Positions 1-8,818 of a stretch of DNA of 64,000 nt are shown here, in pieces. The DNA comes from JBCFAY01 sp038562375 (GTDB taxonomy: Bacteria > Bacillota > Clostridia > Christensenellales > CAG-138). The position numbers and the translations under genes were made by a program. Location: assembly GCA_038562375.1 (NCBI GenBank), contig JBCFAY010000008.1, forward strand, positions 85,853 to 149,852, read 5' to 3'. The notes beneath the pieces were generated by a model that saw only the letters and a program-made list of their open reading frames with translations, was not told the origin of the DNA and made no database searches. Position 1 is the stretch's first letter. The number at the start of each line of letters is the position of its first letter.

Positions 1-1845
1 AACACGATCATGCAGTCCGCGTTCTTTAAGCTCGCGGGCGTCATCCCGGTCGAGCAGGCGATCGGTTACATGAAGGACGCCGCCAAGAAAAGCTACGGCA
101 AAAAGGGCGACGACGTCGTCAAGCGCAATTACGACGCGATCGACGCGGGCGTCAATGCGCTCGAGGAGATCCGCTATCCCGAATCCTGGGCGACGGCCAC
201 CGAAGGCGCGATCCCGGTGACGACCACGGACGATCCGTACTACCGCGACTTCATCCTCCCCATCCTCGCGCAGCAGGGCGACACGCTCCCCGTCTCGCGC
301 TTCTCGTTCGACGGCGGCGTGCCCATCGGCACTACCAAGTACGAAAAACGCGGCATCGCGGTGGATATCCCGCTGTGGATCCCCGAAAACTGCATCCAGT
401 GCACGCAGTGCTCGCTGGTCTGCCCGCACGCGACCATCCGGCCGTTCGTGGCGGGCGAGGACGCGCTCAAGGGCGCTCCCGAAGGCTTCGTCACGGTCGA
501 AGGCAAGGGCAAGGAGCTCGCGGGCCTGAGGTATCGCATCCAGGTGGCCCCGCTCGACTGCACGGGCTGCGGCAACTGCGCGGAGATCTGCCCCGCCAAG
601 GAAAAGGCGCTCAAGATGGTTCCGCTGCACACGCTGTGCGAGACCGAGGAAAAGAACTGGGACTTCGCGCTGAGCCTGCCCCAGAGAAATCTCGACATGA
701 ACAAGAGCACCATCAAGGGCAGCCAGTTCCTCCAGCCGCTGTTCGAGTTCTCCGGCGCCTGCGCGGGCTGCGGCGAAACGCCCTACATCAAGCTCATCAC
801 CCAGCTCTTCGGCGACCGCATGATGATTGCAAACGCGACGGGCTGCACCTCGATCTACGGCGGAAGCGCGCCGACCTGCCCGTACACGGTCAACGCCAAG
901 GGCCACGGCCCCGCCTGGGCAAACTCGCTGTTTGAGGACAACGCCGAGTACGGCTTCGGCATGAACCTCGCCACCACGCAGCGACGCGCACGCGTCGCCT
1001 CGCTCGTAAGCGAACTCAAGGGGCTTGTGCCGGAGGAGGATCAGGCGATCTGCGAGGAATACCTCGCCAATATGCACGATGCGGCCGGTTCCGTCGCGGC
1101 ATCGGAGAAGCTGCGCGCCCTCATCGCGCGCGAAAACGCCGCGGGCGGACGCCTGGGCGAGGTGTGCAAGCTCATCGACCTGATGTCCGACCAGCTGGTC
1201 AAGAAGTCGCAGTGGATCTTCGGCGGCGACGGCTGGGCCTACGATATCGGCTTCGGCGGGCTCGATCACGTGCTCGCGATGGACGAGGACGTCAACGTGC
1301 TGGTGCTCGATACCGAGGTATACTCCAACACGGGCGGCCAATCCTCCAAGGCAACGCCGATCGGTTCGGTCGCAAAGTTCGCGGCCGCGGGCAAGCGCAC
1401 CAAGAAGAAGGACCTCGGCATGATGGCCATGAGCTACGGCTATGTCTACGTCGCCAAGATCAGCCTCGGCGCGAATCCGATGCACGCGATCCGCGCCATC
1501 GCGGAGGCGGAAGCCTATCCCGGCCCGTCGCTGATCATCGCCTACGCGCCCTGCATCAACCACGGCATCAACATGGGCAAGTCGATCAACGAGGCCAAAA
1601 AGGCCGTGGAATCCGGCTACTGGCCGCTATACCGCTACAACCCGACGCTCGCGGAAGAAGGCAAGAACCCGTTCTCGCTCGATTCCAAGCCGCCCAAATC
1701 GAGCTACAAGGACTTCATTCTGGGCGAAGTGCGCTACGCGTCGCTGCAGAAGCAGCTTCCCGACGTCGCCGACGAGCTGTTCGAAAAGGCCGAGAAGGAA
1801 GCGCTCGACAAGATCGCGTATTACCAGAAGCTTTCCGAGATGTAA
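1..1845 (+). CDS. nifJ: Pyruvate:ferredoxin (flavodoxin) oxidoreductase, C-terminal half
   Basis: Oxidises pyruvate with CoA to acetyl-CoA and CO2, reducing ferredoxin, in the cytoplasm. The reading frame is open from base 1, so the N-terminal half (pyruvate- and CoA-binding domains; the family is near 1,180 residues) lies outside the window. Visible in order are a two-cluster ferredoxin domain (CIQCTQCSLVC near fragment residue 131 and CTGCGNCAEIC near 187), then the thiamine-diphosphate domain with the proximal-cluster cysteines (CAGCGETP near 254) and the GGDGWAYDIG cofactor motif near 409. A strong terminator follows 50 bases after the stop, so this is the end of its transcript. The internal ATG at position 10 is not the start. 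Confidence 0.96.
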   Translation, partial: NTIMQSAFFKLAGVIPVEQAIGYMKDAAKKSYGKKGDDVVKRNYDAIDAGVNALEEIRYPESWATATEGAIPVTTTDDPYYRDFILPILAQQGDTLPVSRFSFDGGVPIGTTKYEKRGIAVDIPLWIPENCIQCTQCSLVCPHATIRPFVAGEDALKGAPEGFVTVEGKGKELAGLRYRIQVAPLDCTGCGNCAEICPAKEKALKMVPLHTLCETEEKNWDFALSLPQRNLDMNKSTIKGSQFLQPLFEFSGACAGCGETPYIKLITQLFGDRMMIANATGCTSIYGGSAPTCPYTVNAKGHGPAWANSLFEDNAEYGFGMNLATTQRRARVASLVSELKGLVPEEDQAICEEYLANMHDAAGSVAASEKLRALIARENAAGGRLGEVCKLIDLMSDQLVKKSQWIFGGDGWAYDIGFGGLDHVLAMDEDVNVLVLDTEVYSNTGGQSSKATPIGSVAKFAAAGKRTKKKDLGMMAMSYGYVYVAKISLGANPMHAIRAIAEAEAYPGPSLIIAYAPCINHGINMGKSINEAKKAVESGYWPLYRYNPTLAEEGKNPFSLDSKPPKSSYKDFILGEVRYASLQKQLPDVADELFEKAEKEALDKIAYYQKLSEM

Positions 1846-1896
1846 TCGCGCGCGGCGGCTTCTTCAACGGCCGCCGGCAACGCTAAGACAAACCAG

Positions 1897-1927
1897 GCAT
1901 CCCCGCCAAAAGGCGGGGATGCTTTTT
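1897..1927 (+). terminator. Intrinsic terminator of nifJ
   Basis: An 11-bp perfect stem (GCATCCCCGCC with GGCGGGGATGC) with an AAAA loop is followed by TTTTTG. It lies just downstream of the nifJ stop codon. Confidence 0.9.
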
Positions 1928-2721
1928 GTTCCAAATTGCCCAACGGGGATATACCAATATATGATAACAAACGGAGTATCACAGGTGTATCCCTATACCT
2001 TCCGGCCGGGACGACGCCCCTCTTTTGCGATGCTTCTGCCAACAAAACGTTCTTTAAGAACGTTTCGCTGCGGAGCCTTCGCCTTCCATTTTTGCTCAAC
2101 GGGCCCGAATCGGCCGGCATAGGGCCTTGGATGCATGAGATCTGCCGCCGCGCGAAAGTATAATCATAGGCGGCATCGCAAAGGCAACCCTTCCCTAAGC
2201 AGCTTCGCCGCACTTTGAAAGCGGATCGCCTTACATCCGCGTCCTTTATGGCAAGAGCTTGACATTTTCAAAACAATTATGGCCTGACGGTGTGCTTGTA
2301 ATCTTGATTGTTGTAATGTGCTTTGCTATATTATATGCGGTGGGATTTGGATTATTGGATCGGGTATGAGTTTACGCGCAGTTTCGCCCGGATCACTCAT
2401 ATTTTTTAAGGCAGCGGCAAGTCCCTGCTCCGGCCTGGATCCCATCGGCCGGTTTTGATACCACTCCGGCCGAATGTCGCCGCGCGCGCCTCCCGCACAG
2501 CAGGGCCGCAAAATCGCGGTTCGAAGGAGCGCCGGCGCGGTTGATCCTTTTCCACGCGCATCGCCACGGTCAGCGGCAAACTCAGGATCCCTTTTGCGGC
2601 TTCCATGTCCGCACAAGCGCCCTGGTGCAGCGCCGCTTCAGCGGACATGCGCCCCTCGTACCGCTTTCTTCCGGTCGCTCGAATCGGAATTTTTCTATAA
2701 TTTCGTACTGGAGGTAACATC
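1928..2721 (+). other. Long non-coding stretch / possible hppA leader
   Basis: No convincing gene is seen in these roughly 790 bases; the short frames lack ribosome sites and recognisable products. It contains a 21-base perfect hyphenated palindrome centred on 2055 (arms AAACGTTCTT and AAGAACGTTT), which could be an operator. It also contains a promoter-like pair at 2304-2332 and a TATAAT at 2696-2701 whose -35 is poor. If the 2304-2332 promoter is used, hppA would have a leader of about 380 bases. I recognise no riboswitch class in it. Confidence 0.4.
2304..2332 (+). promoter_or_regulatory. Candidate sigma-A promoter upstream of hppA
   Basis: TTGATT and TATATT are separated by exactly 17 bases. 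The AT-rich setting contrasts with the GC-rich surroundings. No other gene lies between this and hppA. Confidence 0.45.
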
Positions 2722-4761
2722 ATGTTTTGGATTTATGCTTCGCTCGTGGTAGCGTTGCTGTCCTTTGCCGTAGCGTATTATTTCTACGGCTGGGTCAAGC
2801 GCCTGCCGACCGCCAACAGCCGTCTTGAAGAGATCGGCAAGCTCATCCGCAACGGCGCGTTCACGTTCTTAAAGCGCGAATACCGCATCCTTCTGATCTT
2901 CATGGGAACGATCAGCGTTATCATCCTCGTGCTGTTCCCGAACCCCATCTGGTCGACGCAAACCGTCGGCGACAACATCGCCATGATGGTCGCCTACATC
3001 TGCGGCACGCTGCTTTCGGCTCTCGCAGGATACGTCGGCATCTCCATCGCGACGATCGCGAACCTCAAGGCGGCCACCGCCGCGCGCGAGGGCATCCAGC
3101 GCTCCTTCATGGCGGGCTTCCGCGGCGGCGCGGTCATGGGCATGGCCGTCGTAGGCACCTCGCTCGCGGGCGCGGCGCTCATTTACATCTTCTCGCAGGA
3201 TCACAACATCGTCATGGCCTTTAGCTTCGGCGCAAGCTCCCTCGCCCTCTTTGCCAAGGCGGGCGGCGGCATCTTCACCAAGACCGCCGACATCGCGGCG
3301 GACCTCACCGGCAAGGTCGAGCTCGGCATCCCCGAGGACGATCCCCGCAACCCCGCCGTTATCGCCGATAACGTGGGCGACAACGTCGGCGACGTCGCCG
3401 GCATGGGCGCGGACCTCTTTGACTCCAACGTCGCGGCTATCGTGGCCATGATGATCCTCGCCATCCCGCTCGGGCAGGTTCCCTTCCTGTTCTGCCTCGG
3501 CGCGCTCGGCTTGTTTGCCTCCATCGTCGGCGTTCTCGCCTCGCGCCTGGGCAAAAACGGCAGCCCGTCGCGCGCGCTCAACGGAGGCACCTATCTGACC
3601 TGCGGCGTCTTCTTCGTCCTTACCCTGGCCGCCACGCTCCTGACCCCGGGCTTTGAGCTGGGCCTCTGGATCGCCGCCATGGTCGGCATGATCGTCGGCG
3701 TCATCATCGGCGTCACCTCCGACTTCTTCACCGGCGACGATAAGAAACCGGTCGAAAACGTCGCGAAGGCTTGCCAGAGCGGCCCGGCTTTCACGATCCT
3801 CACCGGCTTCTCCTACGGTCTGCTCTCCGCGTTGCCCTCGCTCGTAGGCATCGGCCTCGCGGCGCTCGTATCCTATCATATCTGCGAAGGCATGATCGGG
3901 CCCGGCTACGGGATGCTCGGCATCGCGACCGCCGCGATCGGTATGCTCTCTGTCGTCGGCATGATCATCTCCAACGACGCGTACGGCCCCATCGTGGACA
4001 ATGCGCGCGGCGTCGCCGAAATGGCGGATCTTGGGGATAAGGTGCTTGAAATCACGGACGAGCTCGACGCCGCCGGCAACACCGCCAAGGCGATCACGAA
4101 GGGCTTCTCCATCGGCGCGGCGGGCCTCACGGTCATCGCTCTGCTCGCGGCGTTCCGCGAAGTCGTCCAGCAGGTTACCGGCGCCGATATCAGCTTCAAC
4201 CTGATGGATCCGGTCGTGTTCTTCGGCACGCTCGCAGGCGCTGCGATCCCCGCCGTGTTCTGCTCGATGCTGATGAACGGCGTGAGCCGCAACTCGCAGC
4301 TCATGGTCACCGAGATCCATCGCCAGTTCGACACGATCCCCGGCCTGCGCGAAGGCCATGCGCAGCCCGATTACAACAAGTGCATCGACATCGCGACCGT
4401 CGGCGCGATCCGCGAACTGATCCCCGCCGGCTTGATGGCGATCCTCGCGACGCTCGCCGTGGGCTTCATCGGCGGCGTCGGCGCCGTCGGCGGATACCTC
4501 GCCGGCAACATCGTCTCGGGTCTGCTCCTCGCGCTCGTCATGAGCAACGCGGGCGGTCTGTGGGATAACGCCAAGAAGTTCATCGAGTCCGGCCACTTCG
4601 GCGGCAAGGGCAGCGACGCCCACAAGGCGGCCGTCATCGGCGACACCGTCGGCGATCCGTTCAAGGACACCGCCGGCCCGTCGATCAACACGCAGATCAC
4701 GGTCGTCTCGCTCGTTTCCACGCTGGCGGCGACGCTGTTCATCGCGTACTCGATCTTTTAA
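2722..4761 (+). CDS. hppA: Membrane-bound proton-translocating pyrophosphatase, K+-independent type
   Basis: Hydrolyses pyrophosphate and uses the energy to pump protons across the cytoplasmic membrane. At 679 residues with many hydrophobic segments it is full length. The pyrophosphate/Mg site is visible as DNVGDNVGDVAGMGADL (about residues 216-232), and the C-terminal acidic site as DTVGDPFKDTAGPS (near 641). The subfamily-diagnostic segment reads GNTAKAITKG, with Lys456 and Thr459. Lysine at this place is the established mark of K+-independent enzymes (K+-dependent ones carry alanine), and those studied so far are proton pumps. The start is supported by GGAGG ten bases upstream. It is a single-gene unit closed by a terminator. 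Confidence 0.96.
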   Translation: MFWIYASLVVALLSFAVAYYFYGWVKRLPTANSRLEEIGKLIRNGAFTFLKREYRILLIFMGTISVIILVLFPNPIWSTQTVGDNIAMMVAYICGTLLSALAGYVGISIATIANLKAATAAREGIQRSFMAGFRGGAVMGMAVVGTSLAGAALIYIFSQDHNIVMAFSFGASSLALFAKAGGGIFTKTADIAADLTGKVELGIPEDDPRNPAVIADNVGDNVGDVAGMGADLFDSNVAAIVAMMILAIPLGQVPFLFCLGALGLFASIVGVLASRLGKNGSPSRALNGGTYLTCGVFFVLTLAATLLTPGFELGLWIAAMVGMIVGVIIGVTSDFFTGDDKKPVENVAKACQSGPAFTILTGFSYGLLSALPSLVGIGLAALVSYHICEGMIGPGYGMLGIATAAIGMLSVVGMIISNDAYGPIVDNARGVAEMADLGDKVLEITDELDAAGNTAKAITKGFSIGAAGLTVIALLAAFREVVQQVTGADISFNLMDPVVFFGTLAGAAIPAVFCSMLMNGVSRNSQLMVTEIHRQFDTIPGLREGHAQPDYNKCIDIATVGAIRELIPAGLMAILATLAVGFIGGVGAVGGYLAGNIVSGLLLALVMSNAGGLWDNAKKFIESGHFGGKGSDAHKAAVIGDTVGDPFKDTAGPSINTQITVVSLVSTLAATLFIAYSIF

Positions 4762-4783
4762 TCCATCGGTTTATACCCGCAAA

Positions 4784-4812
4784 GCTGGGCGCAATCGCGC
4801 CCGGCCTTTTTC
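4784..4812 (+). terminator. Intrinsic terminator of hppA
   Basis: Stem GCTGGGCGC/GCGCCCGGC (one G-T wobble) with an AATC loop, followed by a T-run. It begins 23 bases after the stop codon. Confidence 0.85.
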
Positions 4813-5172
4813 TACCTCAAAAACAGGACAATATCCGCGCACACCTTCGCGTTCGCGTGAACCCGATCCTTCTTTGTACCGCGGCAGGCGGCTGCGCTGT
4901 CTAAATATCTTCCCGTCGCGAAAGCATCTGCCCCCGAATCCTTCGCCCCTCTTTTTTATGCGTCGCATGGAATCCGTACCCGTTCGCTCCCCAACAGCAA
5001 AAAACAGCATGGATCCGTCTGAACTCAGCAGTATTTCGACCTGCCGCTTTTATAAAAGGCGCGGTATACTAGTGGATAATATTTCCATAAAATTCGACAC
5101 GAGAAAGGCCCTCTGTCCCCCGCCCCTGCGCTCCCCAAGATCGAAACAGCGTACCATGAAGGGAGATTATTT
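4813..5172. other. Intergenic region before the lipoprotein gene
   Basis: No gene recognised. A TATACT at 5065-5070 and an AT-rich stretch around 5080 may belong to the promoter of the downstream lipoprotein, but no matching -35 is seen at proper spacing. A Shine-Dalgarno-like GAAGGGAG lies just before the 5173 start. Confidence 0.4.
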
Positions 5173-6624
5173 ATGAACCGCAATTCCCGTTCCCGCCTGG
5201 TTGCTTTTGCGGCGCTGATGCTCGCGCTCGCCCTCGCGATCTCCGGCTGTGTCCAGATCGTCCAAGGCCCTGGGCAGAACACCGCCGCACCTGCGGCCAC
5301 CTTCGTTCCGGCCCCTGCCCAAACCGACACCCCTTCCCCCATGCCTGCCGCAACGCCGGAATTTGAGCCCGTGTTCAGCGTGCCCTCGGGCAGCGCCGTA
5401 AAGCAGTTCATGCAGCTCGGCCTCTGCGCACAGGTTACGGACGCCATATCGCTCTTCGGCCAGCCCGAGGCGATCTACGGCGCAAGCAGCTATCTCTACC
5501 GCGCGATCGCGGGCGCGGACGATACGGAAGCCGCCGCGGTATACCGCTTTATGAAGGACGGCATCGGCCTTGAGTGCATCGTGAGCACCCTGGACAACCG
5601 CATCCTCAAAAAGCAGGTGTCCACCCCGGGGGCCTTCCCCGATCTTCTGGACAGCGTTTCGGAAAAGCTCCCGCAAAACGCCGATCTCAACGCCCTCGGC
5701 TATCAGGAGCTGCTCACGGCCCTCGGCGTCAACCCGTATCTGTGGATGTCCTTCGTCGCGCCCAACGCGAAGACGGATGCGGACCGCTACGAGGTCTGCC
5801 TGTGGCCGGACGGCGACGGGCAGCTCGTCGCCATCGTGCAAAACGGCGAACTGCTTCGCTGCGAGTATCAGCCGGACAATACCGTGCTCGACGCCGCCGC
5901 GGTCGACGGCGTGACGCCGCGCGCGCCGCGCTACCTCGAAAGCAAGCCGAAGAACGACAACGGCGCGGTTTCGGGCTACGCGGCGTTCAAGAAATTCGCC
6001 GCGCTCAAGCTCGGCCAGAGCGAGCAGGACGTGCGCGACAAGATGGGTACGCCCACCTCCGAAGAGGGCGGCTCGCTCGTCTACGCCTTCGCGGACGCTG
6101 CCTTTGCGACGGGGCAGGTGCAGTTTGCGTTTGAGATCGCAAGCGGCCAGCTCTTTGCAAAGAGCGTCGTCGCCCTGCCGCTCGGAGACGCGGAGGTCCG
6201 CGGGCGTTACGCCCCGCAGATGCTGCCCGGCATGTCGCTCGATGATATCGAGCATTTCATGGGCAAGCCCTTTACGACGGATCAGGGCCTAGACTCCGCC
6301 GGCGAGACGATCAACGCCTATACCTACGCGGGCGCGTACGCCAGCGTAAGCGCTCAGTTCCAGAAAGGCGCGGACATCTGCTTAGCAAGCTATATGACGG
6401 TTAACGACGTCGAGGAGGAAACGAGCACGCTCTACGAGGAATACGTGCTGCCCGTGACGCCCGGCAAGCCCGCCAAGACCCGCACGCCCGAAACGCCCGC
6501 GCCCACGCCTGCCCAAACGACACCCCAGCGGCCGACCCCCACGCCGCGCATTACGTTCCGGATCCCCAGAATCTCCTTCAAACCCATCATCACCCCGTCG
6601 CCCACGCCGATCATCATCTATTAA
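5173..6624 (+). CDS. Lipoprotein with three BamE/BLIP-like repeats
   Basis: Unknown role at the outer face of the cytoplasmic membrane. The N-terminus is a lipoprotein signal: basic residues, a leucine/alanine core, then ISGC with Cys26 as the lipidated residue. After a short Pro/Ala/Thr linker come three related segments of about 90-150 residues, each opening like 'F..L.LG....DV...MG.P' (for example KLGQSEQDVRDKMGTPTSE and LPGMSLDDIEHFMGKP). This is the pattern of the SmpA/OmlA-BamE or beta-lactamase-inhibitor-like fold. The final 60 residues are rich in Pro and Thr, suggesting a wall-spanning or extended tail. It is a single gene with its own terminator. The fold assignment is inference from pattern. 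Confidence 0.75.
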   Translation: MNRNSRSRLVAFAALMLALALAISGCVQIVQGPGQNTAAPAATFVPAPAQTDTPSPMPAATPEFEPVFSVPSGSAVKQFMQLGLCAQVTDAISLFGQPEAIYGASSYLYRAIAGADDTEAAAVYRFMKDGIGLECIVSTLDNRILKKQVSTPGAFPDLLDSVSEKLPQNADLNALGYQELLTALGVNPYLWMSFVAPNAKTDADRYEVCLWPDGDGQLVAIVQNGELLRCEYQPDNTVLDAAAVDGVTPRAPRYLESKPKNDNGAVSGYAAFKKFAALKLGQSEQDVRDKMGTPTSEEGGSLVYAFADAAFATGQVQFAFEIASGQLFAKSVVALPLGDAEVRGRYAPQMLPGMSLDDIEHFMGKPFTTDQGLDSAGETINAYTYAGAYASVSAQFQKGADICLASYMTVNDVEEETSTLYEEYVLPVTPGKPAKTRTPETPAPTPAQTTPQRPTPTPRITFRIPRISFKPIITPSPTPIIIY

Positions 6625-6640
6625 TGCAGCACCACATAGT

Positions 6641-6672
6641 AGAGCGCCCGATTCAACGCGGGCGCTCTTTTA
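6641..6672 (+). terminator. Intrinsic terminator of the lipoprotein gene
   Basis: A 10-bp perfect stem (AGAGCGCCCG/CGGGCGCTCT) with an 8-base loop ends in TTTT. Confidence 0.88.
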
Positions 6673-6904
6673 CGAATGCACTCCGCAAAGCCGTATGCCG
6701 CGCGGCCCCGTTAAAGCATCCGCTTGTCCCGGCAAGAACGCGTCGCCTGCAAGGCCTCCGCCCGCAAAGACGCGCCGCCCGCCGTTTCCCCCATTCCCTT
6801 CCAATGAAAAATCCCCCGGATTTAACGCCTTTTGGAAACTCTTCCTTCCGCTTGTATGCGGCGGTACAGCGCGCTGACAAAGTCTGTTATTCGGTTATCG
6901 ATCC

Positions 6905-6933
6905 TTGACTTTGCCTGGGTCGGAGACTATAAT
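6905..6933 (+). promoter_or_regulatory. Strong sigma-A promoter of the mob-fdh operon
   Basis: TTGACT and TATAAT are separated by exactly 17 bases, a near-consensus housekeeping promoter. The predicted start of transcription is about 6940. An 8-bp inverted repeat (TGCATGAT/ATCATGCA, 6964-6984) lies in the leader and covers the first ATG. It could be an operator or an RNA hairpin. Confidence 0.75.
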
Positions 6934-6979
6934 TGAACTCAACTTTACCTATAGAGTTATTTATGCATGATGCCGTATC

Positions 6980-7669
6980 ATGCAAACATACTTATGGTCG
7001 CACGGGCAGCCTTTGCTTGCCGGCGGCCGGATTGCTGGGAGGGCGAGGCAAATTTTCATCAAGGACGCTGCGGCCGCTATCCTGTGCGGCGGCAAGAGCT
7101 GCCGGATGGGGTTTGACAAGGCCTTTCTTATGGAAGGGGACGCGTACCTCCTGCAAACCAACGCACAGCGGCTCGGCTCGGCGTTTGAGCGCGTGCTGCT
7201 CGTGAGCGATACCGTCGAAAAGTTTGCCCCGTACGGCGCTTTTGGCGCAACTTCGGCCGTGGCGGATCATTATCCGGGGACCGGCCCTTTGGGCGGCATC
7301 TGTACCGCCCTTGAGGAAACCGACGCCCCGTATATTTTCGTCATGGCCTGCGATATGCCCCGCCCAGACCTCGATCTTATCGACTTGATGCGCCCGCATC
7401 TCGGGCAGGCGCAGGTGATCCTCTTCGCGCACGGGGACAGGCTTGAAACGCTTTTTGCCTTTTACCACCGCTCGTGCCTGCCGGTATTTACAGAGCGCCT
7501 TCGCAAAGGGATGCTCCAGCCGCGGAGCGCGTTCGATCAGCTCAACGTACTTGCGCTCCCCCTTTCGCCGGAGCGGGCGGACGCGGCGTTTGTCAACCTC
7601 AACACCCGGGAGGATCTTGAGCGCTGGCGCGCCGCGAAAGCCGGGCATGACGGAAAGCCGGGCTCATAA
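6980..7669 (+). CDS. mobA: Molybdenum cofactor guanylyltransferase MobA
   Basis: Transfers GMP from GTP to molybdopterin to form the guanine dinucleotide cofactor used by the formate dehydrogenase encoded downstream. The signature nucleotide-binding loop is present as AAAILCGGKSCRMGFDKAFL, followed by 'DHYPGTGPLGGI' and 'FVMACDMP'. The given ATG has no ribosome site and makes an N-terminal extension of about 24 residues that does not look like the family. A GGGAGG at 7037-7042 points instead to initiation at the ATT codon at 7052 (giving an IFIKDAAAAILCGG start). It heads the operon: mobA, mobB, NuoE-like, NuoF-like, fdhF. The stop overlaps the mobB start (TAATG). Confidence 0.88.
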   Translation: MQTYLWSHGQPLLAGGRIAGRARQIFIKDAAAAILCGGKSCRMGFDKAFLMEGDAYLLQTNAQRLGSAFERVLLVSDTVEKFAPYGAFGATSAVADHYPGTGPLGGICTALEETDAPYIFVMACDMPRPDLDLIDLMRPHLGQAQVILFAHGDRLETLFAFYHRSCLPVFTERLRKGMLQPRSAFDQLNVLALPLSPERADAAFVNLNTREDLERWRAAKAGHDGKPGS

Positions 7670-8346
7670 TGGAACGCATGAACGAACGGCTGACCGTGCC
7701 GCAGCTTATCCTGATCGGCGCGCACGGGCGCAACAGCGGAAAGACGCTGCTCGCCTGCGACATCATCGAGGCGTACGGGGCGCGGTTCCCGATCTATGCG
7801 CTCAAGATCATCGGCATCGACCGCCCGGGCCAGGAATGCCACAGGGGCAAGGACGGCTGCGGCATGTGCACGCGCCTGACGGGGGCTTTCGAACTGATCG
7901 AGGAGGGCGGCTCCGCCGCCGAAAAGGACACCGCGCGGATGCTCCAGGCGGGCGCAAAGCGCGCATACCTTCTCAAGAGCCTCAAGACCTGCATGTTCGA
8001 CGCGTTTGCGGACTTTTTAGGGCGCGTTCCCAGGGACGCATTGATCGTGTGCGAATCGAACACCCTGCGCAAGGAGGTCCGCCCCGGCGTGTTCTTGTTC
8101 GCGGCCTCGAAAGACGGGCGCATGAAGCCCTCGGCGCGCGATGTCGCAGGCTGTGCGGATGTTACGCTCGCGCCAGGGGACACCGCGGCGGCGCGAAGGA
8201 TCCGCATCATAAAGAACCGGCACGGCTCCCTCAGCGCCGTTGCCGCAAGGACCGAACCCGACGGACGCGAGGCCTTGCCCCGTCCGATCATCGATAACGC
8301 AACATTGGGGGCACAAAAATGGCAAACGGACAATCGATTGAATTGA
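7669..8346 (+). CDS. mobB: MobB-like GTP-binding protein of molybdenum cofactor synthesis
   Basis: The partner of MobA: a P-loop GTPase thought to help deliver the guanine nucleotide or cofactor. The Walker A motif is GAHGRNSGKT near residue 17. A cysteine-bearing segment (CHRGKDGCGMC, near residue 60) is unlike the short enterobacterial MobB and may bind metal. The 225-residue length is larger than the classical MobB of about 170. The ATG overlaps the mobA stop, and the 3' end overlaps the NuoE-like start by 28 bases, so the three are translationally coupled. Confidence 0.82.
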   Translation: MERMNERLTVPQLILIGAHGRNSGKTLLACDIIEAYGARFPIYALKIIGIDRPGQECHRGKDGCGMCTRLTGAFELIEEGGSAAEKDTARMLQAGAKRAYLLKSLKTCMFDAFADFLGRVPRDALIVCESNTLRKEVRPGVFLFAASKDGRMKPSARDVAGCADVTLAPGDTAAARRIRIIKNRHGSLSAVAARTEPDGREALPRPIIDNATLGAQKWQTDNRLN

Positions 8347-8807
8347 TCGATGAAATCATCCGCAAAAACGGCGGCAGGCGGGAAAACATCCTGGGGATGC
8401 TGCTCGATCTTCAGGCCGCGTCGCCGGACAACTTCGTGGATCGCGAAACCGCCGCGCTCCTCGCCGACCGCCTTAAGATGAGCGAAACCCGGGTCTATGA
8501 GCTGATCGCTTTCTACGCGATGCTCAACACGAAGCCCCAGGCGCGCTACATCCTCGAGGTATGCAACAGCTCGCCCTGCCGCTTCACCAAATCCGCTTTG
8601 GTGGCGGCGGCGCTCGAGCGCCTGCTCGGCGTAAAGCTCGGCGAGAGCACTTCGGACGGGCTCTTCGCCTATCACTACGTGCCCTGCGTGGGCGCATGCG
8701 ATATCGGCCCCGTCATAAAGGTCCGCGATACCGTATTCGGCAATCTGGACGATGAGAAGATCGCGCGGCTGATCGACGGCCTTCGCGATGGCAGCGTCCG
8801 GGTTTAA
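8319..8807 (+). CDS. NuoE-like [2Fe-2S] subunit of NAD(P)-linked formate dehydrogenase
   Basis: A small thioredoxin-fold electron-transfer subunit of the 24-kDa NADH dehydrogenase family (162 residues, usual length). The four [2Fe-2S] cysteines are present as CNSSPC and CVGAC. The N-terminal helical part (LLDLQAASPDNFVDRETAALLADRLKMS) is typical. Between mobB and the NuoF-like gene, it most likely forms the diaphorase module that links formate oxidation by FdhF to NAD(P)+. It could instead be shared with an electron-bifurcating hydrogenase, but no hydrogenase gene is in the window. Confidence 0.9.
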   Translation: MANGQSIELIDEIIRKNGGRRENILGMLLDLQAASPDNFVDRETAALLADRLKMSETRVYELIAFYAMLNTKPQARYILEVCNSSPCRFTKSALVAAALERLLGVKLGESTSDGLFAYHYVPCVGACDIGPVIKVRDTVFGNLDDEKIARLIDGLRDGSVRV

Positions 8808-8818
8808 GGAGGATAGAA

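Noticed and set aside
2869..4623. 584-codon minus-strand frame opposite hppA
   Set aside because: Low-complexity acidic/histidine-rich product caused by GC-biased third positions; no ribosome site, and hppA on the other strand is certain.
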